This document shows positions 34,910 through 47,449 of a stretch of DNA of 64,000 nucleotides, in pieces (positions within the stretch are counted from its first letter, which is position 1; each line of letters starts with the position of its first letter). The notes below the pieces were generated by a model. It made no database searches and had not been told where the DNA came from. It saw nothing but the letters and a program-made list of their open reading frames with translations. This DNA comes from Episyrphus balteatus (Eukaryota; Arthropoda; Insecta; Diptera; Syrphidae). The position numbers and the translations under genes are program-made. The DNA is taken from positions 35,895,554 to 35,959,553 of the forward strand of contig NC_079137.1 of assembly GCF_945859705.1 (NCBI RefSeq), written 5' to 3'.

Positions 34910-35225
34910 AAGTCTTAACAGATTTCCGTGTGTTCTTCATACAATTTAACTTATATTTGTTAAGTAACAATTCAATATTTATTTATTTATTTATTTATTT
35001 ATTTTCATCAATCAGAGATATAAACTCTTACAGACTAATATATACATATTAACAAATATTTTAGTAGGTGGGTTATAAAAAAAATTAATAATGCTATACT
35101 TTATTTAACAATTATAACAGTTTTTTTGTAACAAGCAAAACAAAAAAGGAACATAGGAATTTATACAAATTAAAATTGAATATACATAAATAACAAAGTA
35201 AAACAGGTAAAAAATATAAATAACA

Positions 35226-38216
35226 TTAAATAAGAGATATCACAATTGATTTAAAAGTATCTCTTGTACAAATCATAAAAAAATCTACTCTTGAGCATAG
35301 AGTATTAGCCTCTCTGATGCAACGGGAAATAGGTTCATTGCGCCCATAGTTCCTGCGATGATACTGTTCATATATTACAAAACGTTCACGTGTTAATCTA
35401 GATGGTGCATTTCCTTCAAAAAATAGGTTTTTTAAAGGAGGGCATTGTATATGACCGGTTAAAATATCTCTAACAAACATGACTGAAAAATATTTCCGTC
35501 TTGTTTCCAGAGTTTTTATTCCAAATAATAAGCATCTGGTTTCGTAAGAAGGTTTAGGAATTCTCCAATTTAACTTAAAAAATGCAAACCTCGTAAAATG
35601 TCTTTGAACTCTTTCGATTCTTACCGAAGAATTAAAATAATATGGATTCCAAACTGTACAGCAATACTCAAGCACAGATCTCACTAATGAATTGAATAAA
35701 TTTACCAATGTAAAAGTATTATTGAATTCCCTAGTGTTTCTTTTAAGAAAACCTAGCATTTGGTTTGCCTTATTAACCATATAGTCATAATGCGGATTAA
35801 ATGACAAACTTACATCAAAGATAACTCCTAGATCTTTTTTCTGCATTACTCTTTCTAGCTCAGTGTTATTAACATTATATTCAAAAGTAATTGGACTACG
35901 ATTTCTGTAACATGATAAAACTTGACATTTGGCCACATTGAGATCAAGGCAATTTGTCTTGCACCACTTGACCAAACATTCCAAGTCAGCTAACAAAAGA
36001 TTACAATCATCTTTGTTTGAAATTCTACGATAAAGTTTCAGATCATCGGCAAAAAGAAGACACTGCGAACTAAGAAAAAAATTGGGGATATCATTAATGA
36101 AAATAAGGAAAAGCAATGGTCCCAAGTGACTTCCTTGTGGAACGCCAGATGGAACATATATATTATCAGATTGGTAATTTAAAATTTTAACAACTTGCAC
36201 TCGTTCAGTGAGATAAGACTCTAACCACATTAACAAAGATGAGTGAATGCCAAAGCATTTGAGTTTAAACAGAAGAATTTTATGATTTACCCTGTCAAAG
36301 GCTTTAGCAAAATCTGTAAAGATAATATCTGTTTGAAAACCTTTTTCCATATTTGTTAATATGGCATTCGTCATAATCGTTAAATTCGTTGCAGTTGATT
36401 TGCCCACAACAAAACCATGCTGGTAAACTGATATTTTTTCTTGAATTGTTCCCGATATTCTTTTATAAACTATTTTTTCAAATATTTTTGGTATAGCTGA
36501 GATTTTACAAATTGGTCTATAGTTAGTTATGTCTTGCTTAGATCCAGACTTAAAGATCGGAGACAAGAAAGACATTTTCCACGCATCTAAAAAAATTCCT
36601 TTTGACAAAGATAAATTGAATATCATTGTTAGTGGTTGAGCTATCGCCACAGCACATTTTTTTAAAAGAATAGGAGGAATGTTATCAGGCCCATCACTTT
36701 TATTAAGATCTAGACTTATATTAATAAAGCTTCTTCTACTTCATCTTTGCTAAATATAAGTGATCCAATATCAACACATTGACTAACCCTAGGCAAATCT
36801 TGATTTGTCAGCGATTCTGAAGAATACACTGATTGAAAATATTTCGCAAACAAATTGCAAATATCCGATACTTTACTAGATGTAGTGCTTAAGTACTTCA
36901 TACAACTAGGTAATCCATATGATTTTCGTTTAAGATTAATAAAACTCCAGAAACGCTTACTGTTAGTTTTAAGATCACTTTCAACTGAAAGTATATAGTT
37001 TTGATACAAAAATTTATTCAAGTAATTAAAATTACGTTGGCAGTTCAAATAAATTGCACGAAGACTTAGATTTTCTTTATTTTTTTTGTAAGCTTTATAT
37101 GCTTTGTTTTTTTGGTTCTTCAAATTACTTAACCTTCTATTAAACCAGATAGGATTAGAATTCTTTTTAACATTTTTTTTTGGAACATATTTTTCAATCG
37201 CGGTTTTTAAAATTGATATAAAGATAGCGTAATCATTTTTTAAATCAGAAACGGTTAAAACATTTTGCCATGAAATACATGACAGATAATCTACCATTGC
37301 ATCAAAGTTAGCATTTTTATAATTGTATTCAGTTATATCACTAGTATTTTTGATTTTTAAATATTTATAAAACAATAACTCTCCTTCAATTGCAAAATGA
37401 TGAACCGAATTATTTACTACAGGAAATTCAGATTTTTCTATACAAAAATGAAATTCTTTATCCACAAATATTAAATCAAGAATGCGACTTAAATCATTTT
37501 TTTAGAGAGTTAATTTGTATTAAATCGTATTGACTCAAGAAATCAACAATAGATGATTCAATTTCGGTTGTAACATCAAAAGGAATTAAATATTTTTCCT
37601 CGGAGTCTAAAATCCATTTAACATTTCCAATATTAAAATCACCAGCGAAAACAATGTGCTGGGAGTTATTTAAATTATCTAAAATTATTTTAGAATTGAG
37701 CAAATGTAAATTATAAAACTCTAATGAGCTCTTAGGCGGTATATAGCTTGCTAGAACATAAAGTTCAGATTCATTTAAATTTACACAAATAATTAGTTGA
37801 TCAATATCTTGGCTAGGAGAAGAGGAATATGATTCTAATTTTATTTCTTTGCATGACAAAGAATTTCGAATCGCAACCAACACTCCTCCCCCCCTTTCCA
37901 TTCCTGTTTTTATTTTGCATCTATCTTTTCTGAATACAGTATAGTTATTAGAAAATAATTCTGATGTTAAATAATCTTGGGACAACCAAGTCTCAGTAAG
38001 AACAATTATATCATAACTGGATTCAGAAAATGAAAGAAATACTTGATCTAGCCTAGTTCTCAACCCACCTACATTTTGATAGTAAAAAGATAAGTTTTTT
38101 TTCTCAAAATGTAAAGATGTTGTTTGGTTTGATGAATTTGAGGACGGCATTGGTGAAATATTTAATCGTTTTTTGGAATGTAAACAAAAGGGCGTATTGT
38201 AACCCCACTTGGCCAA
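35226..38216 (-). pseudogene. LINE ORF2: endonuclease and reverse transcriptase, two frameshifts
   Basis: Three overlapping frames make one polyprotein: 38216-37494, then 37465 region-36716, then about 36715-35226. The endonuclease shows QNVGGLRT, LTETWLSQ (catalytic Glu), AGDFNIG, LDLIFVD and SVHHFAI (the SDH-type box). The RT shows LSPIFKSG, TDFAKAFDRVNH (first Asp), VPSGVPQGSHLGPLLF and LLFADDLKLY (catalytic pair). A C-terminal region with NSLVRSVLEYCCTVWNPYY follows. One extra A in the run near 37495 and a single-base change near 36720 break the frame; all catalytic residues remain. It is recently inactive rather than ancient. Confidence 0.9.
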
Positions 38217-38683
38217 AATTGTGCATCATAAACCAAGTTTGTGTACTCTATTGGAACGCAGATTTTAAAGTTTATGGACCTTTGCTTATGTTCCTTTTTT
38301 TGGTTAATCAAAAAACAAGACAAACCGGAAGGATTTGTATGCATACGTAAATTAGAAGCAATGTAATCAATAATTGCGCCGGCGGTTGTATTTGGATGAA
38401 AACCAGATAAATGAAAACATTTGACTTTGCGTATTACCTTGAGGTTTTCGCATTGCCCCTTACTGCCGTAAAGTCCTTGAGGTCTACGTTTTGGTTGTTT
38501 TGAATCATGCATTTGTGTTCTAGTGTTTAATGCAGCAAGAGCATCAGCATCTGCAGCATTTGTAGCCGAAGCAGAGACATTAGCAACATCAATTAATTCG
38601 GCAACATCTTTAGCAGCAACATCAACATCAGCAACATTACGATCTTTAAGAGCAATACTCACTCTTTCTTTATTTTGCAGCAC
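38162..38683 (-). pseudogene. LINE ORF1 protein, C-terminal part
   Basis: The N-terminal half is rich in Ala/Asp/Val (a low-complexity AADVDVAAKDVAE-like stretch). The C-terminal half reads FHLSGFHPNTTAGAIIDYI...NFKICVPIEYTNLVYDAQFW with PSGVTIRPF near the end. This is the pattern seen in ORF1 RNA-binding proteins of insect CR1/Jockey-like LINEs. No zinc knuckle remains. The end overlaps the ORF2 start by 55 bp, as in two-ORF LINEs that couple translation. The true N-terminus is missing, and an in-frame TGA lies just upstream. Confidence 0.65.
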
Positions 38684-38851
38684 TTTTTTGTGAGTTCTCC
38701 TTATTTTTGCTGAATTATTGCCTCATCGAGATAAGTCGTTAATATAGTACTTTCTTTCTCGGTGTTGGCCCAAAAAGTGCAGCTAAAGTTTCTTCAGAGT
38801 TTTTCCATGTCCAACTTAAGAGAGCTATACCTAAGTGTATAGAATCAGCAG

Positions 38852-38936
38852 ACCATGATGCTAAAGCGTTGAACGATATGTCTTTGAACCAGAGGTCTGG
38901 AGTTCGAATCCTGAGACAGCTCAATGCTTTTTTTTG
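38852..38936 (+). pseudogene. tRNA-like sequence (anticodon-region TTG) with T-run terminator
   Basis: The text GATATGTCTTTGAACC, AGAGGTCTGGA and GTTCGAATCC follows the order of an anticodon arm, variable loop and T-loop (B box). It ends in GACAGCTCA, and TTTTTTTT at 38929-38936 could stop RNA polymerase III. The D-arm/A box (ATGATGCTAAAGCG) is poor, and the T, anticodon and acceptor stems have mismatches. It is therefore a pseudogene or the head of a tRNA-derived SINE, most like tRNA-Gln(TTG). It sits just upstream of the truncated LINE. Confidence 0.4.
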
Positions 38937-39004
38937 CTTACATATAATACTGACTTTACAAACAATACATTTTTTGGGGAGAGTACGATAACTTAGGCGA
39001 CAAG

Positions 39005-39492
39005 AATTGATAACGGTATTTTGTAGAGGAGTTCAATACAATCATTTTTTACTATGGGAGTGGGGGGGTCTATCTCCCCCCGTTTAGGCGGGACGGGCAA
39101 TTTATTAAAATAGAACGAAAAATACGGCAACACTTACAGTTATGAACGATACCTTTTCCAAAAGCCAGAATTGTACACTTGATTCCAATTTTTAAATCAA
39201 ATTATTTCAATTAATTGTTCTTAAAATAATCAACTTCAAAGCCAAAATTTGGGAAAAAAAATTAAAAAAAAAAACTCATTAAATACTATTTTTACCAAGA
39301 CTGTGTGTGACTTTAAATATGAAATCAATCGATGAAATAAACTGCCTAAATTAATTTCTTATCAAATTCTGAAAACTATATGCTTCTATGCCTTCTAGTT
39401 TTTGAGAAAATTGAAAATAAAAAAATTACGCACCCCTCCCATAGTAAAAAAATGATTGTATTGAACTCCTCTACAAAATACCGTTATCAATT
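39005..39492. mobile_element. MITE with ~55-bp TIRs (AATTGATAACGG ends)
   Basis: The left arm AATTGATAACGGTATTTTGT... and on to CTATGGGAG is mirrored at 39438-39492 with almost no mismatch. AAG flanks both ends (39002-39004, 39493-39495), a possible 3-bp duplication. A run of Gs and Cs (39056-39085) follows the left arm. It is non-coding. Confidence 0.8.
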
Positions 39493-39495
39493 AAG

Positions 39496-41020
39496 TCATT
39501 TTTCAATGAAAATCTGGGAACTAGAAACATCTTGACAATTTTTTGTATCTCATACTTTTACTTCTCACAAAGCTTCTCTAGGGCTTCCTTTTCGGAATCT
39601 TATGATTTCCAGAAATGAGCTAAGTCAATACTCTTGTTTTATTGCCCCTTGGGCCATTCTAAAAAAAATTTAGAGGGCCATATTGAAAGAAACTATTATT
39701 ATTTATAACTGAAAAACGAATACACGAGACTAAAAGTGCAAAAAAACGTTTTACTAGCCCAACCCTACAGACAATTTTGGTCCTATAATGCTTTACAGAA
39801 GCAACAATAGCATCTGTAAAGCTTTATAGAAGCAAAATTGTTAATCGGGAAGTTAGGGTATAGAAAAATTACGATTACGAATATCCGGTAGTGCCATCTT
39901 TTGATTCAAACATGTATTAAATAACCACTAACTTTTTATCTATCAGTACAGTTACATAAATCAAATTGTAGTTTATAGATGGTAATGTTATAGAACATAA
40001 TAATATTGAGTAATAAATCTTTCCGATTACTCTTTTACTGCTCGAGATATTTTAAATTTAAATAAATATTTGGCTCAAAAATAACACTGGTCAACTTTGC
40101 CACAAGAACCAAAATATTGGAATACTACCCAGTGCCATAAAACGCAAAAAATAACGGTTATATTTAAATTTAATATATGGAAGCTTATTAGAAATGTCAA
40201 TAAGATGAAGTATATTTTTGCAAAATTAGGTAAAAAAGTGAATTTAGCTATGAATTGGAAAACACACATTTTTTAACACCCTGGAAACAATATACGATTC
40301 GTAATAAGAACGCATGAGGCTATAAAACTGCATATTCACATTTTTGGTTTTACCTTCACTCCCAAAAATTGCTGTAGGCTCTTAGACTATCTTATTCGCT
40401 ATGCTTACCTACTTGATACATTAATTATATTAATAAACAACCTATTGGCACAGCTCAATGCTGTAAACAGTTCAAACATTATAAAAGTATATCTAAAAAA
40501 AATAAAAATTAATGCGGATATTTGATTAGAAATCCTAATGTAGCTTTCATATTAATATCCTTTATATTAATTAACGATGTGTTTATATGTATAAAATGAA
40601 TACAACATTCTAGACTATTTTAAATGTAACGCTACCAAGTCGTATCGTTTCATAACTAAGATTTTTTACCCTTAAATTTTAACTTTTATATTATCAAAGA
40701 CTTCTTCGTTTTTCTGATTTTTAATAGAGAACACCCCTTCGAATTTGATCTCAAGAACTACTTTAAAATTAGGTGCGGCTATTCCAAAGTATGCGGCTGC
40801 TGAAATTGCTCACTAAAAAAAAATCTTTCACAATGCTATCAAATTGGCCTTAAGTATTGTTAGACTTATTTGAAGGGGCAATCCATTGAAAAAGAAAATT
40901 ACAAAGACCTCATTGTCGTTGATTAAATGTGTCTATCATACAAATTTGCCAAATACCCTTCCGACTTACATTACATTGATTGCTACCAGAAACCGCATAT
41001 GGCTCTGAACAAATCAAGTG
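39496..41020. other. Non-coding AT-rich stretch
   Basis: No gene or bounded repeat was identified. Short direct repeats such as CTTTATAGAAGCAA near 39790-39840 are present. Confidence 0.5.
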
Positions 41021-41660
41021 GCACGGTAGTGCCCAGCCAAGTTCTCTAGCAACTTTGGCACTACACCCTTATTTATAGGAAACAACTTAGGCCATTTTCG
41101 GCTCCCCTCTAACTTCTATACCAAATGTGCCAGAAATTTCAAACTCGCTCTATTTGTAAAACTAGTCAAAAACAAACTCCTTATAAAATTTCAGCTACTT
41201 AGGATGAGTAGTTTCTGAGATATAGAGCTTCAAAAATCCCAAAAACCGTAACTGACTGACTGACTGACTCACTCACTCACAAATCATCAAAATTATGGAG
41301 AAATCGAAAATTTGAAGGGGGCGTGGTAACCGCCCATTTTTGCGGAATTTTGATCAAATATTTTAGAGCACTTCTAATTATCGTAGAATCTTGAAACTTG
41401 GTAAAAAGGTAAAACTGGTAGGTACTTTATACAAATAAAAAAATTTAAAATTAGAGAATTCTAACCAGGGGGCGTGGTACTTCTGATAGAATCTTATATA
41501 CCTTGGAAGAATATGATGCAAAAGAAATAGACATTCTCTAATCAGAGGGCGTGGTCCCAACCCTTCGACATTCGAAATATATAAAAGACTGGTACTCCAT
41601 ACAATTAAACAACTGCACAACAAAAGAATTAGCAAATATCTAAAGCTTAAGATTTTCTAT
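41021..41660. repeat. Dispersed repeat with GACT microsatellite and GGGCGTGGT motifs
   Basis: ACTGACTGACTGACTCACTCACTCAC lies at about 41252-41280. It is followed at intervals by GGGGGCGTGGTAACCGCCC, GGGGGCGTGGTAC and AGGGCGTGGTCCCAACCC (about 41318, 41468, 41546). The layout of a short tandem run then spaced GGGCGTGG boxes suggests a transposon family. I cannot assign a class and see no TIRs. Confidence 0.5.
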
Positions 41661-41756
41661 CGAAAGGTGCTGGAAAGACCAAATAATATGTATATAGATT
41701 TTGAATTTTACACCCTTTGCCTTTTTGCAAGGCATGTACCTTGCAAAAAATAGTGA

Positions 41757-42619
41757 AATCACAACAAAAACATAACTGTAAAAAAAAAGAGCCAAGTTCT
41801 CAAATGCTAAAATTATGCTTGCACAAGAAGTACTGAGATGTAAAATACCAAGTTCTTAAGTTTGGTTTTTAATTTTTTATTAAATAAAAATTTTGATTGT
41901 TTACTTGGCAATTTTTCAAATAACCTTAAAAATCGATAATTTAAAGAAAAATTGTCAAGTAAGCAATCAAAATATAACTGATGCAAAAAACCAAACTTAA
42001 GAAGTTCTTAAGTTAAGTAAAAGTGTACCAAGTTCTTAAGGGGGGAAATCCCTCCGGACGACACCTTTTTCACTATTTTTTTTATGAAAAACTAAAAGCA
42101 CTTATTGAAATTTGGAAAAAGACAAGATATTACTGATATTATCAAGAATTGAAAAAAATTTTTTTTTAAATGAAAAAATAACAAAATGGCGGCTCTGGAG
42201 CCTTTCAAAGTTGACGCCTCTAGTTTGCGCCGTGCATAATGTAACTCAAAAACTAATGAAGCTATCGACTTGAAATTTGAAGCAAATTACTCCTTAAATC
42301 ATTGGCCACAACATAAACCTAAAAGTTGAATAAAATTTGTACAGTAAATATTTTTTTTAACTACTTCTTTGTAAAAAAAACATGTTTTTTTTCGTTTTTT
42401 TGATTTCTAATTTTTATTTTTCATTTAAAAAAAAAATAAATTTAGGTTCATGCAATGCGTACTAATATCATCTAACGGATTTAAGATGATTTCCTGGACC
42501 TGTACATTGCACGGCGCAAACTATAGGCGTCAACTTTGATTTTACATCTCAATCTCAGTACTTTTTGTGCGAGCATAATTTTTGCATAGGTATGATAACT
42601 TGGCTCTTTTGTTGTGATC
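41757..42619. mobile_element. Foldback element with nested inverted repeats
   Basis: The outer arms (AATCACAACAAAA...GAGCCAAG...ATTATGCTTGCACA...AGTACTGAGA) are inverted at 42540-42619. The left arm has a small insertion of about 18 bp. A second, inner pair, AAAGTTGACGCCT..AGTTTGCGCCGTGCA (about 42207-42236), is inverted at about 42512-42541. A third pair, GATTGTTTACTTGGCAATTTTT, is at 41897/41950. There is no coding capacity. It ends three bases before the next element. Confidence 0.75.
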
Positions 42620-43063
42620 ATTGGGCACGTTCAAAGAGCTAAGATAATGCTATCGGATAGCTTTTTGTTGTTGTAAACAATGTTAAAAATTAGCAAGGAA
42701 ACGAACCATTTTCTGTCAAAAAATAATCTGAAGGTATCCGAGAATTTCTGTAATACCTCAGGTATCCGAGTGATCAGCTGATAAACATTTAGCGTTTTTT
42801 ATTTTGATTACTTTTCGGGGGATTATTCAGCTTAAAAATAAATACAAATTAGCAAGAAATAAAGTCAAAGCGATTGTGCAAGTACTATTCAACAATAAAA
42901 AAAATGTAATTTGCTCAAAAGAAACAGTTTCCTCTTCTCAACATTTACATATTTTTTTAGTAGCTACTTGGGCAAGCTATCTGGATAGCTCTTCATTCAA
43001 AAAGATATTCCAGATACGGGTATCCCAGATAGCCTATCCGATAGATGTTTGAACGTGCCCATT
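42620..43063. mobile_element. MITE with GGGCACGTTCAAA ends, 3-bp TSD
   Basis: The element at 42623-43060 (438 bp) begins GGGCACGTTCAAA and ends TTTGAACGTGCCC. Inner CTATCGGATAG and CTATCCGATAG also mirror each other. ATT flanks both ends. G-rich ends and a 3-bp duplication recall PIF/Harbinger elements. It is non-coding; an 82-codon frame inside is not protein-like. Confidence 0.75.
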
Positions 43064-44338
43064 TATAATGTTGGAGATCATTCAGGATCCGATACTTTAC
43101 GCGTAAGAATAGTTTTGAAATATTGGTAAACTTCCAATATAGTTTTCAACTCACTTCTGCTCGATGTCAACAAAACTTTCCTATATTTTATTAAAAGTAA
43201 TCAAATCGCAGTGGGTGAGGTCGACATAATTATATATATTTATAACGGTGGTAAGTAGTTTCAACCATGAAACTCAAGTCACACTATTCCACTAAGGTTT
43301 CCTCCGCATCATGGCTCGTGCATCATCCTCTACCTAACTTAGCATCAACCCCCTATCGTTTTACACATAAATTCATATATGTATCAATATTTTTTATTTA
43401 TTTATTTTTATTTTTATTGAATCAACAAAATATGATTAACTTCAGTAAGAAGCTATCGCGAAAGGTATATTCGATATAACAACAACAAGAAAAAAAAAAC
43501 CCCTTTCATTGAGGTTAGAACTATCAGATTTCAAGTATCGATTTCAGTTTGCAACCATTGGAATTGTAACTTTTCTAACAATTTCCTAACAAAACAAAGA
43601 TTCTTGTCGTCGTTGTCGTTGTTGTCGTTGTCGTTGTTGTCGTGTCGTCAGTCGTCTTGCTTCTTTATAAAGCCAACTTAATTTAATGTGGTGTTGCATA
43701 CAAAGCGTGTTGATTTGTGGTTTTCAGTTTGTTTTTTTTTTTCTTTCTACAGCCAAGACATAGCAGACTTCCCTTTTTGCGACGGAAATGTGGTCTCGTT
43801 TTGGGGGCTCTGTTTTCCAACAATTAGAGCACATTTTGTGCTTTGCAATGTGACATCATGATGAAAACAGGAACAGGACTAATGCAGGGATATAAAAATG
43901 TATTTGAAATGGAAACAACCGCGCAAAAAGGGCATTGGTCATATAACACGATGTCAAAGGAGCAACTAAAGGAAAGTTCTGATTCCAGAAACAACCCTTT
44001 TTTTAGAAGCCTCTTCGTGTACAAAGTAAGTTGTAAGTCTAAGCTAAGAAAAGCGCGATACACTTTGATGACAAAAATTGCGTTTTTCGTTGTGTAACGT
44101 GAAGATATTTCTATAGAGAAGCAGTTTAGGCCGTGTTTCCGTTTATGTAAATTTAACGATAAAACACACAAACGTGGTCTCGTCTGGTCTGGTCTTGTGG
44201 CATCGAATTGTTAATTTTATTGCATGGAAAACCTACTTTACCTATTACCTTACCCTTCCCTATTTTATACCTATCCAGCCTTTTAGCCAAGCTAAAGAAA
44301 TTTGTTGACGTTCACGTTTGAATTGGGTTTTAGTTGAA
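43064..44338. other. Non-coding region with a GTCGTT microsatellite
   Basis: A run of about 50 bp of GTCGTT/GTTGTC units is at 43604-43655. Two overlapping opposite-strand frames near 43824-44171 are not supported as genes. Nothing else was recognised. Confidence 0.5.
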
Positions 44339-46968
44339 CGACCAAACAGGGGCGGACTGGGAGTCAAAGGGCCTTCCGGGACTTTTAGGAAAAGGGCCAC
44401 AAAATACTTACATAATTATTTACTTACTCGAAATATTTAAAAATAAAAGTTGATATGCAGAAATTGTTTTTTTATACATATACAGTGGTCGAAAAATAAT
44501 TAGAAACAAGCTCTTTTTTTTCAAAATGTATGTATGTTCTTAATATAAATAAAAAATATTAGAATTATTTTTTAACAGAGACATTTGAAGAGCTTGATGT
44601 TTTATTAACGATTTCGTCTTTATTGCACCTTCTTTTTCTAAAATATAAGGGGTTTGGTCTGTCAGGAATATTTGTTAAGGACGTTTTATCTATTTTTTTG
44701 GAACATGTGGCAATTTACGAGGACTGCAACCACATTAACTGACTTATAGAAATTAGTCGGTGATAGTCCTTTTTATTAATTGTACCTACTTTAAATTAAT
44801 TGACCAAGTTTGGAAAATGTAAATGCTAAAAATCATTTATTTTTTCAAATAAAAGCATTTATTTTTAAAAGTTTTCGTGAATTTATCCAGTGCTTTTGTT
44901 TGTCATGTTAAAGCTTCACAAGAAAAAGTTTTTTGAATAATGAACCCTTTAAAATTTCAAAACTTTTAATTACATGTTACAAAAAAAAAAATAATATTTC
45001 TAACAGTTACTAACAGTACCTTTTACTGAACCGGTAAATTAGGTACTTCGACAAATTAATTAAATTTTATATCATTTTTTAAATTGATATTAAAATTCTT
45101 ATAAAATTAAATTAAAAATATTTTTGTGAGTTATCAGGTACATAAAAAGCTTTGATATTCTAAGCAACTTTATCTATGCATTCTATTACGATTTTATAAT
45201 GTTTTTTGTCCCGGATTTTGCTCCCAGAAATATGGTCACCGACGGTGACTCACCGTAATTATACCATAACTCGTGTTTGCTAAAAATTTGTTAAATATTT
45301 TGTATACAAAGGGTGTCCCAAAAGTAATGGATCAAACGAAATATGCTGATAGGCTAACTTTAGGACTCTCAGAATTTGGTAACTTGTTCATCTCAAATTC
45401 TTACGGTTTTCGATTTAATGCAGTTTTTGCGTAATTTCGAAAAGTCCCGACTTTGCAACTGTATTTTGCTCCCTCCGCTCATAATAGATTTTTGTTTTTT
45501 ACAATTCTTTCACTAAAACATTTCTTAATAATAAGAAATAATTAATAAATCAAAATATTTTTTGCTGCAAATCAATTAAGAGTTCAATATTTTTTAAAAA
45601 CTCAATTTGTTACTTTTATTTCAAAATTTTGTCACCTAAATCTCTAATTAGGGGAGATTAGGTACTGTTGAAGCAAAGGACGGTTGAAACAATACAAGTA
45701 GCTCGAGAATCGTTAGTGATACAGTATGACTTATAGGGAATCGAATGTATTTGAAATTTCAATTGTTTGTCAAAATCGAAGAGCTACCTTACGGAAAGGG
45801 TATGAAATATTGTTTCAGTGTATGTATTTGTTTTGAAAACATTGTGAAAATCGAAAGCTTGGTCTTGTTCAAGCTTTTTTAAAATGAAAGAGAGATATAC
45901 AAACAAGCTACTAAGGGGAAGAAGAAAAAACATCGTGTTTACTTTTTTGTACTTTTTTGGCTTTGTGTTTTGATAGTTCAGGCTTAACACAACAAATAAA
46001 GTACCTTGGCACCACTGTTTTTATCGAGAGAAAGTAAAATCTGGATAATTATCTGGATTTTTCAAAAATCTATACAGATAAAGTTTTTGTTGTTTTTTGC
46101 CTCGAAAGATTCATATAGGGCCCCCAAACAGAATTCGGTAGGCCTCCAAAGATTCATAGGAGGCCCACAAACAGAATTAGGTAGGCCCCTAAAGATCCAT
46201 AGGAGGCCTTCTATAAACATGATTCTGTGGGCCTCGAAAGATCCATATGGGGCCCCCTGAAAATATATAGGGGGCCCACAAACAGAATTCGGTAGGCCCC
46301 TAAAGATCCATAGGAGGCCTTCATTGACTTAAACGCCATAAACATGATTCTGTGGGCTTCGAAATATCCATATGGGGCCCCCTGAAAATCCATAAAGGGC
46401 CCAGAAACAGAATTCGGTAGGCCCCTAAAGATCCATAGGAGGCCTTCATTGACTTAAACGCCATAAACATGATTCTGTGGGCTTCGAAAGATCCATATGG
46501 GGCCCTCTGAAAATCCATAGGGGGCCCACAAACAGAATTCGGTAGGCCCCTAAAGATCCATAGGAGGCCTTCATTGACTTAAACGCCATAAACATGATTC
46601 AGTGGGCCTCGAAATATCCATATGGGGCCCATGAAAATCCATAGGGGGGCCACAAACAGAATTCGGTAGGCCCATTAAGATCCACAGGAGGCCTACGTTG
46701 ACTTAAATGCCGCAAACATAATTCTGTGGGCCTCGAAACATACATAGGGGGCTCACAAGCATAATTCTATAGGTCTCTAGGTCTCGAAAGATCCATAAGG
46801 GGCACAATAGATTTATACTGATTAAAAAGGCCAGAAACCGACTTGAAGCATGACGTGAGTGAATTTAAAAATTGAATTTCAAGTGCTTTTAAGAAATGTT
46901 TTCTTGCCCGAGGGCCTACCGGGAAAAATCCAGAATGCCCGGTGGGCCAGTCCGCCCCTGCGACCAAA
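44339..46968. mobile_element. Large hAT-like non-autonomous element carrying a satellite array
   Basis: The element at 44347-46960 (2614 bp) begins CAGGGGCGGACTGGGAGTC and ends GGGCCAGTCCGCCCCTG. A perfect 8-bp duplication CGACCAAA flanks it (44339-44346 and 46961-46968). No transposase frame is visible. The right quarter is a 125-bp tandem array (46104-46810). The middle may hold older insertions: ACAGTGGTCGAAAAATAAT at 44482 looks like a Tc1/mariner end, and GGGTGTCCCAAAAGTAATGG at 45309 like another repeat start, but their partners were not found. Confidence 0.9.
46104..46810 (+). repeat. 125-bp GGCCC-rich tandem array
   Basis: The anchor ACAGAATTCGG recurs at 46282, 46407, 46532 and 46656, giving a period of 124-125 bp, with partial and shorter units at both sides. 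Each unit carries GTAGGCCCCTAAAGATCC, ATAGGAGGCC, CATTGACTTAAACGCCATAA and a CATATGGGGCCC segment. Each unit itself looks built from diverged subunits of about 30 bp (AAAGATCCATAGG / GAAAATCCATAGG). Open frames at 46006, 46211 and 46321 are products of the repetition. Confidence 0.9.
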
Positions 46969-47449
46969 GAAAGAGAAATGCGCCAAGTATATAAACGAAT
47001 GATGGAAGTTTGTACATTTTGTTTTGTAGGGGCAGAGAATTTTTAATATACGACCGATACGACGTCGACGACGTCGACGAAGACTATGAGTGCCTCTTTG
47101 GGAAACTTTTTAATTACATTCGGAACTCGTGCTTAGGTTTAAGTTTATCTGGGTTAATTAGTTGAATCTTGAAAGGAAATGAAGGTACCTATCGTGCAAG
47201 GAAGACGCTTTTCATAGGGTCTTTTTGGAGTTTGTTTTGGTATAATTGTGTTCAGGACATAAATTTATGGTTGCTGCAGTGGTTTGGAAAATGAAAAAAA
47301 TAAAAACACCTGCGATATGCAAATTATCCAAATTTAAAAAATATCATTGAATAGCATAACTTTTTATCTAGGGAGTTTTATCGTTTATTTTAATTTATTG
47401 TTGAGTTTTTATAATCTGTCATTTTATCTGTCTGAAAGTAAATATATAA

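Larger units (their letters stand above)
34979..38720 (-). mobile_element. CR1/Jockey-type LINE with two ORFs, decayed
   Basis: A minus-strand LINE. From right to left it has an ORF1 remnant (38683-38162), an overlapping ORF2 (38216-35226: endonuclease then RT), a 3' UTR of about 220 bp, and a tail of about six AAAT-type repeats (34979-35004). ORF1 looks 5'-truncated because an in-frame stop lies just upstream and no leader is seen. Two single-base frameshifts break ORF2. There is no RNase H domain. The clade assignment is by motif style only. Confidence 0.85.

Noticed and set aside
43824..44171. Two long overlapping frames on opposite strands
   Set aside because: Opposite-strand overlap with no recognisable domain and no splice context; cannot tell either from chance.
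46006..46518. Three open frames with repeated GAYRIL / FRGPHMD-like peptides
   Set aside because: Translations of the 125-bp tandem array; the period of about 42 residues matches the DNA repeat.
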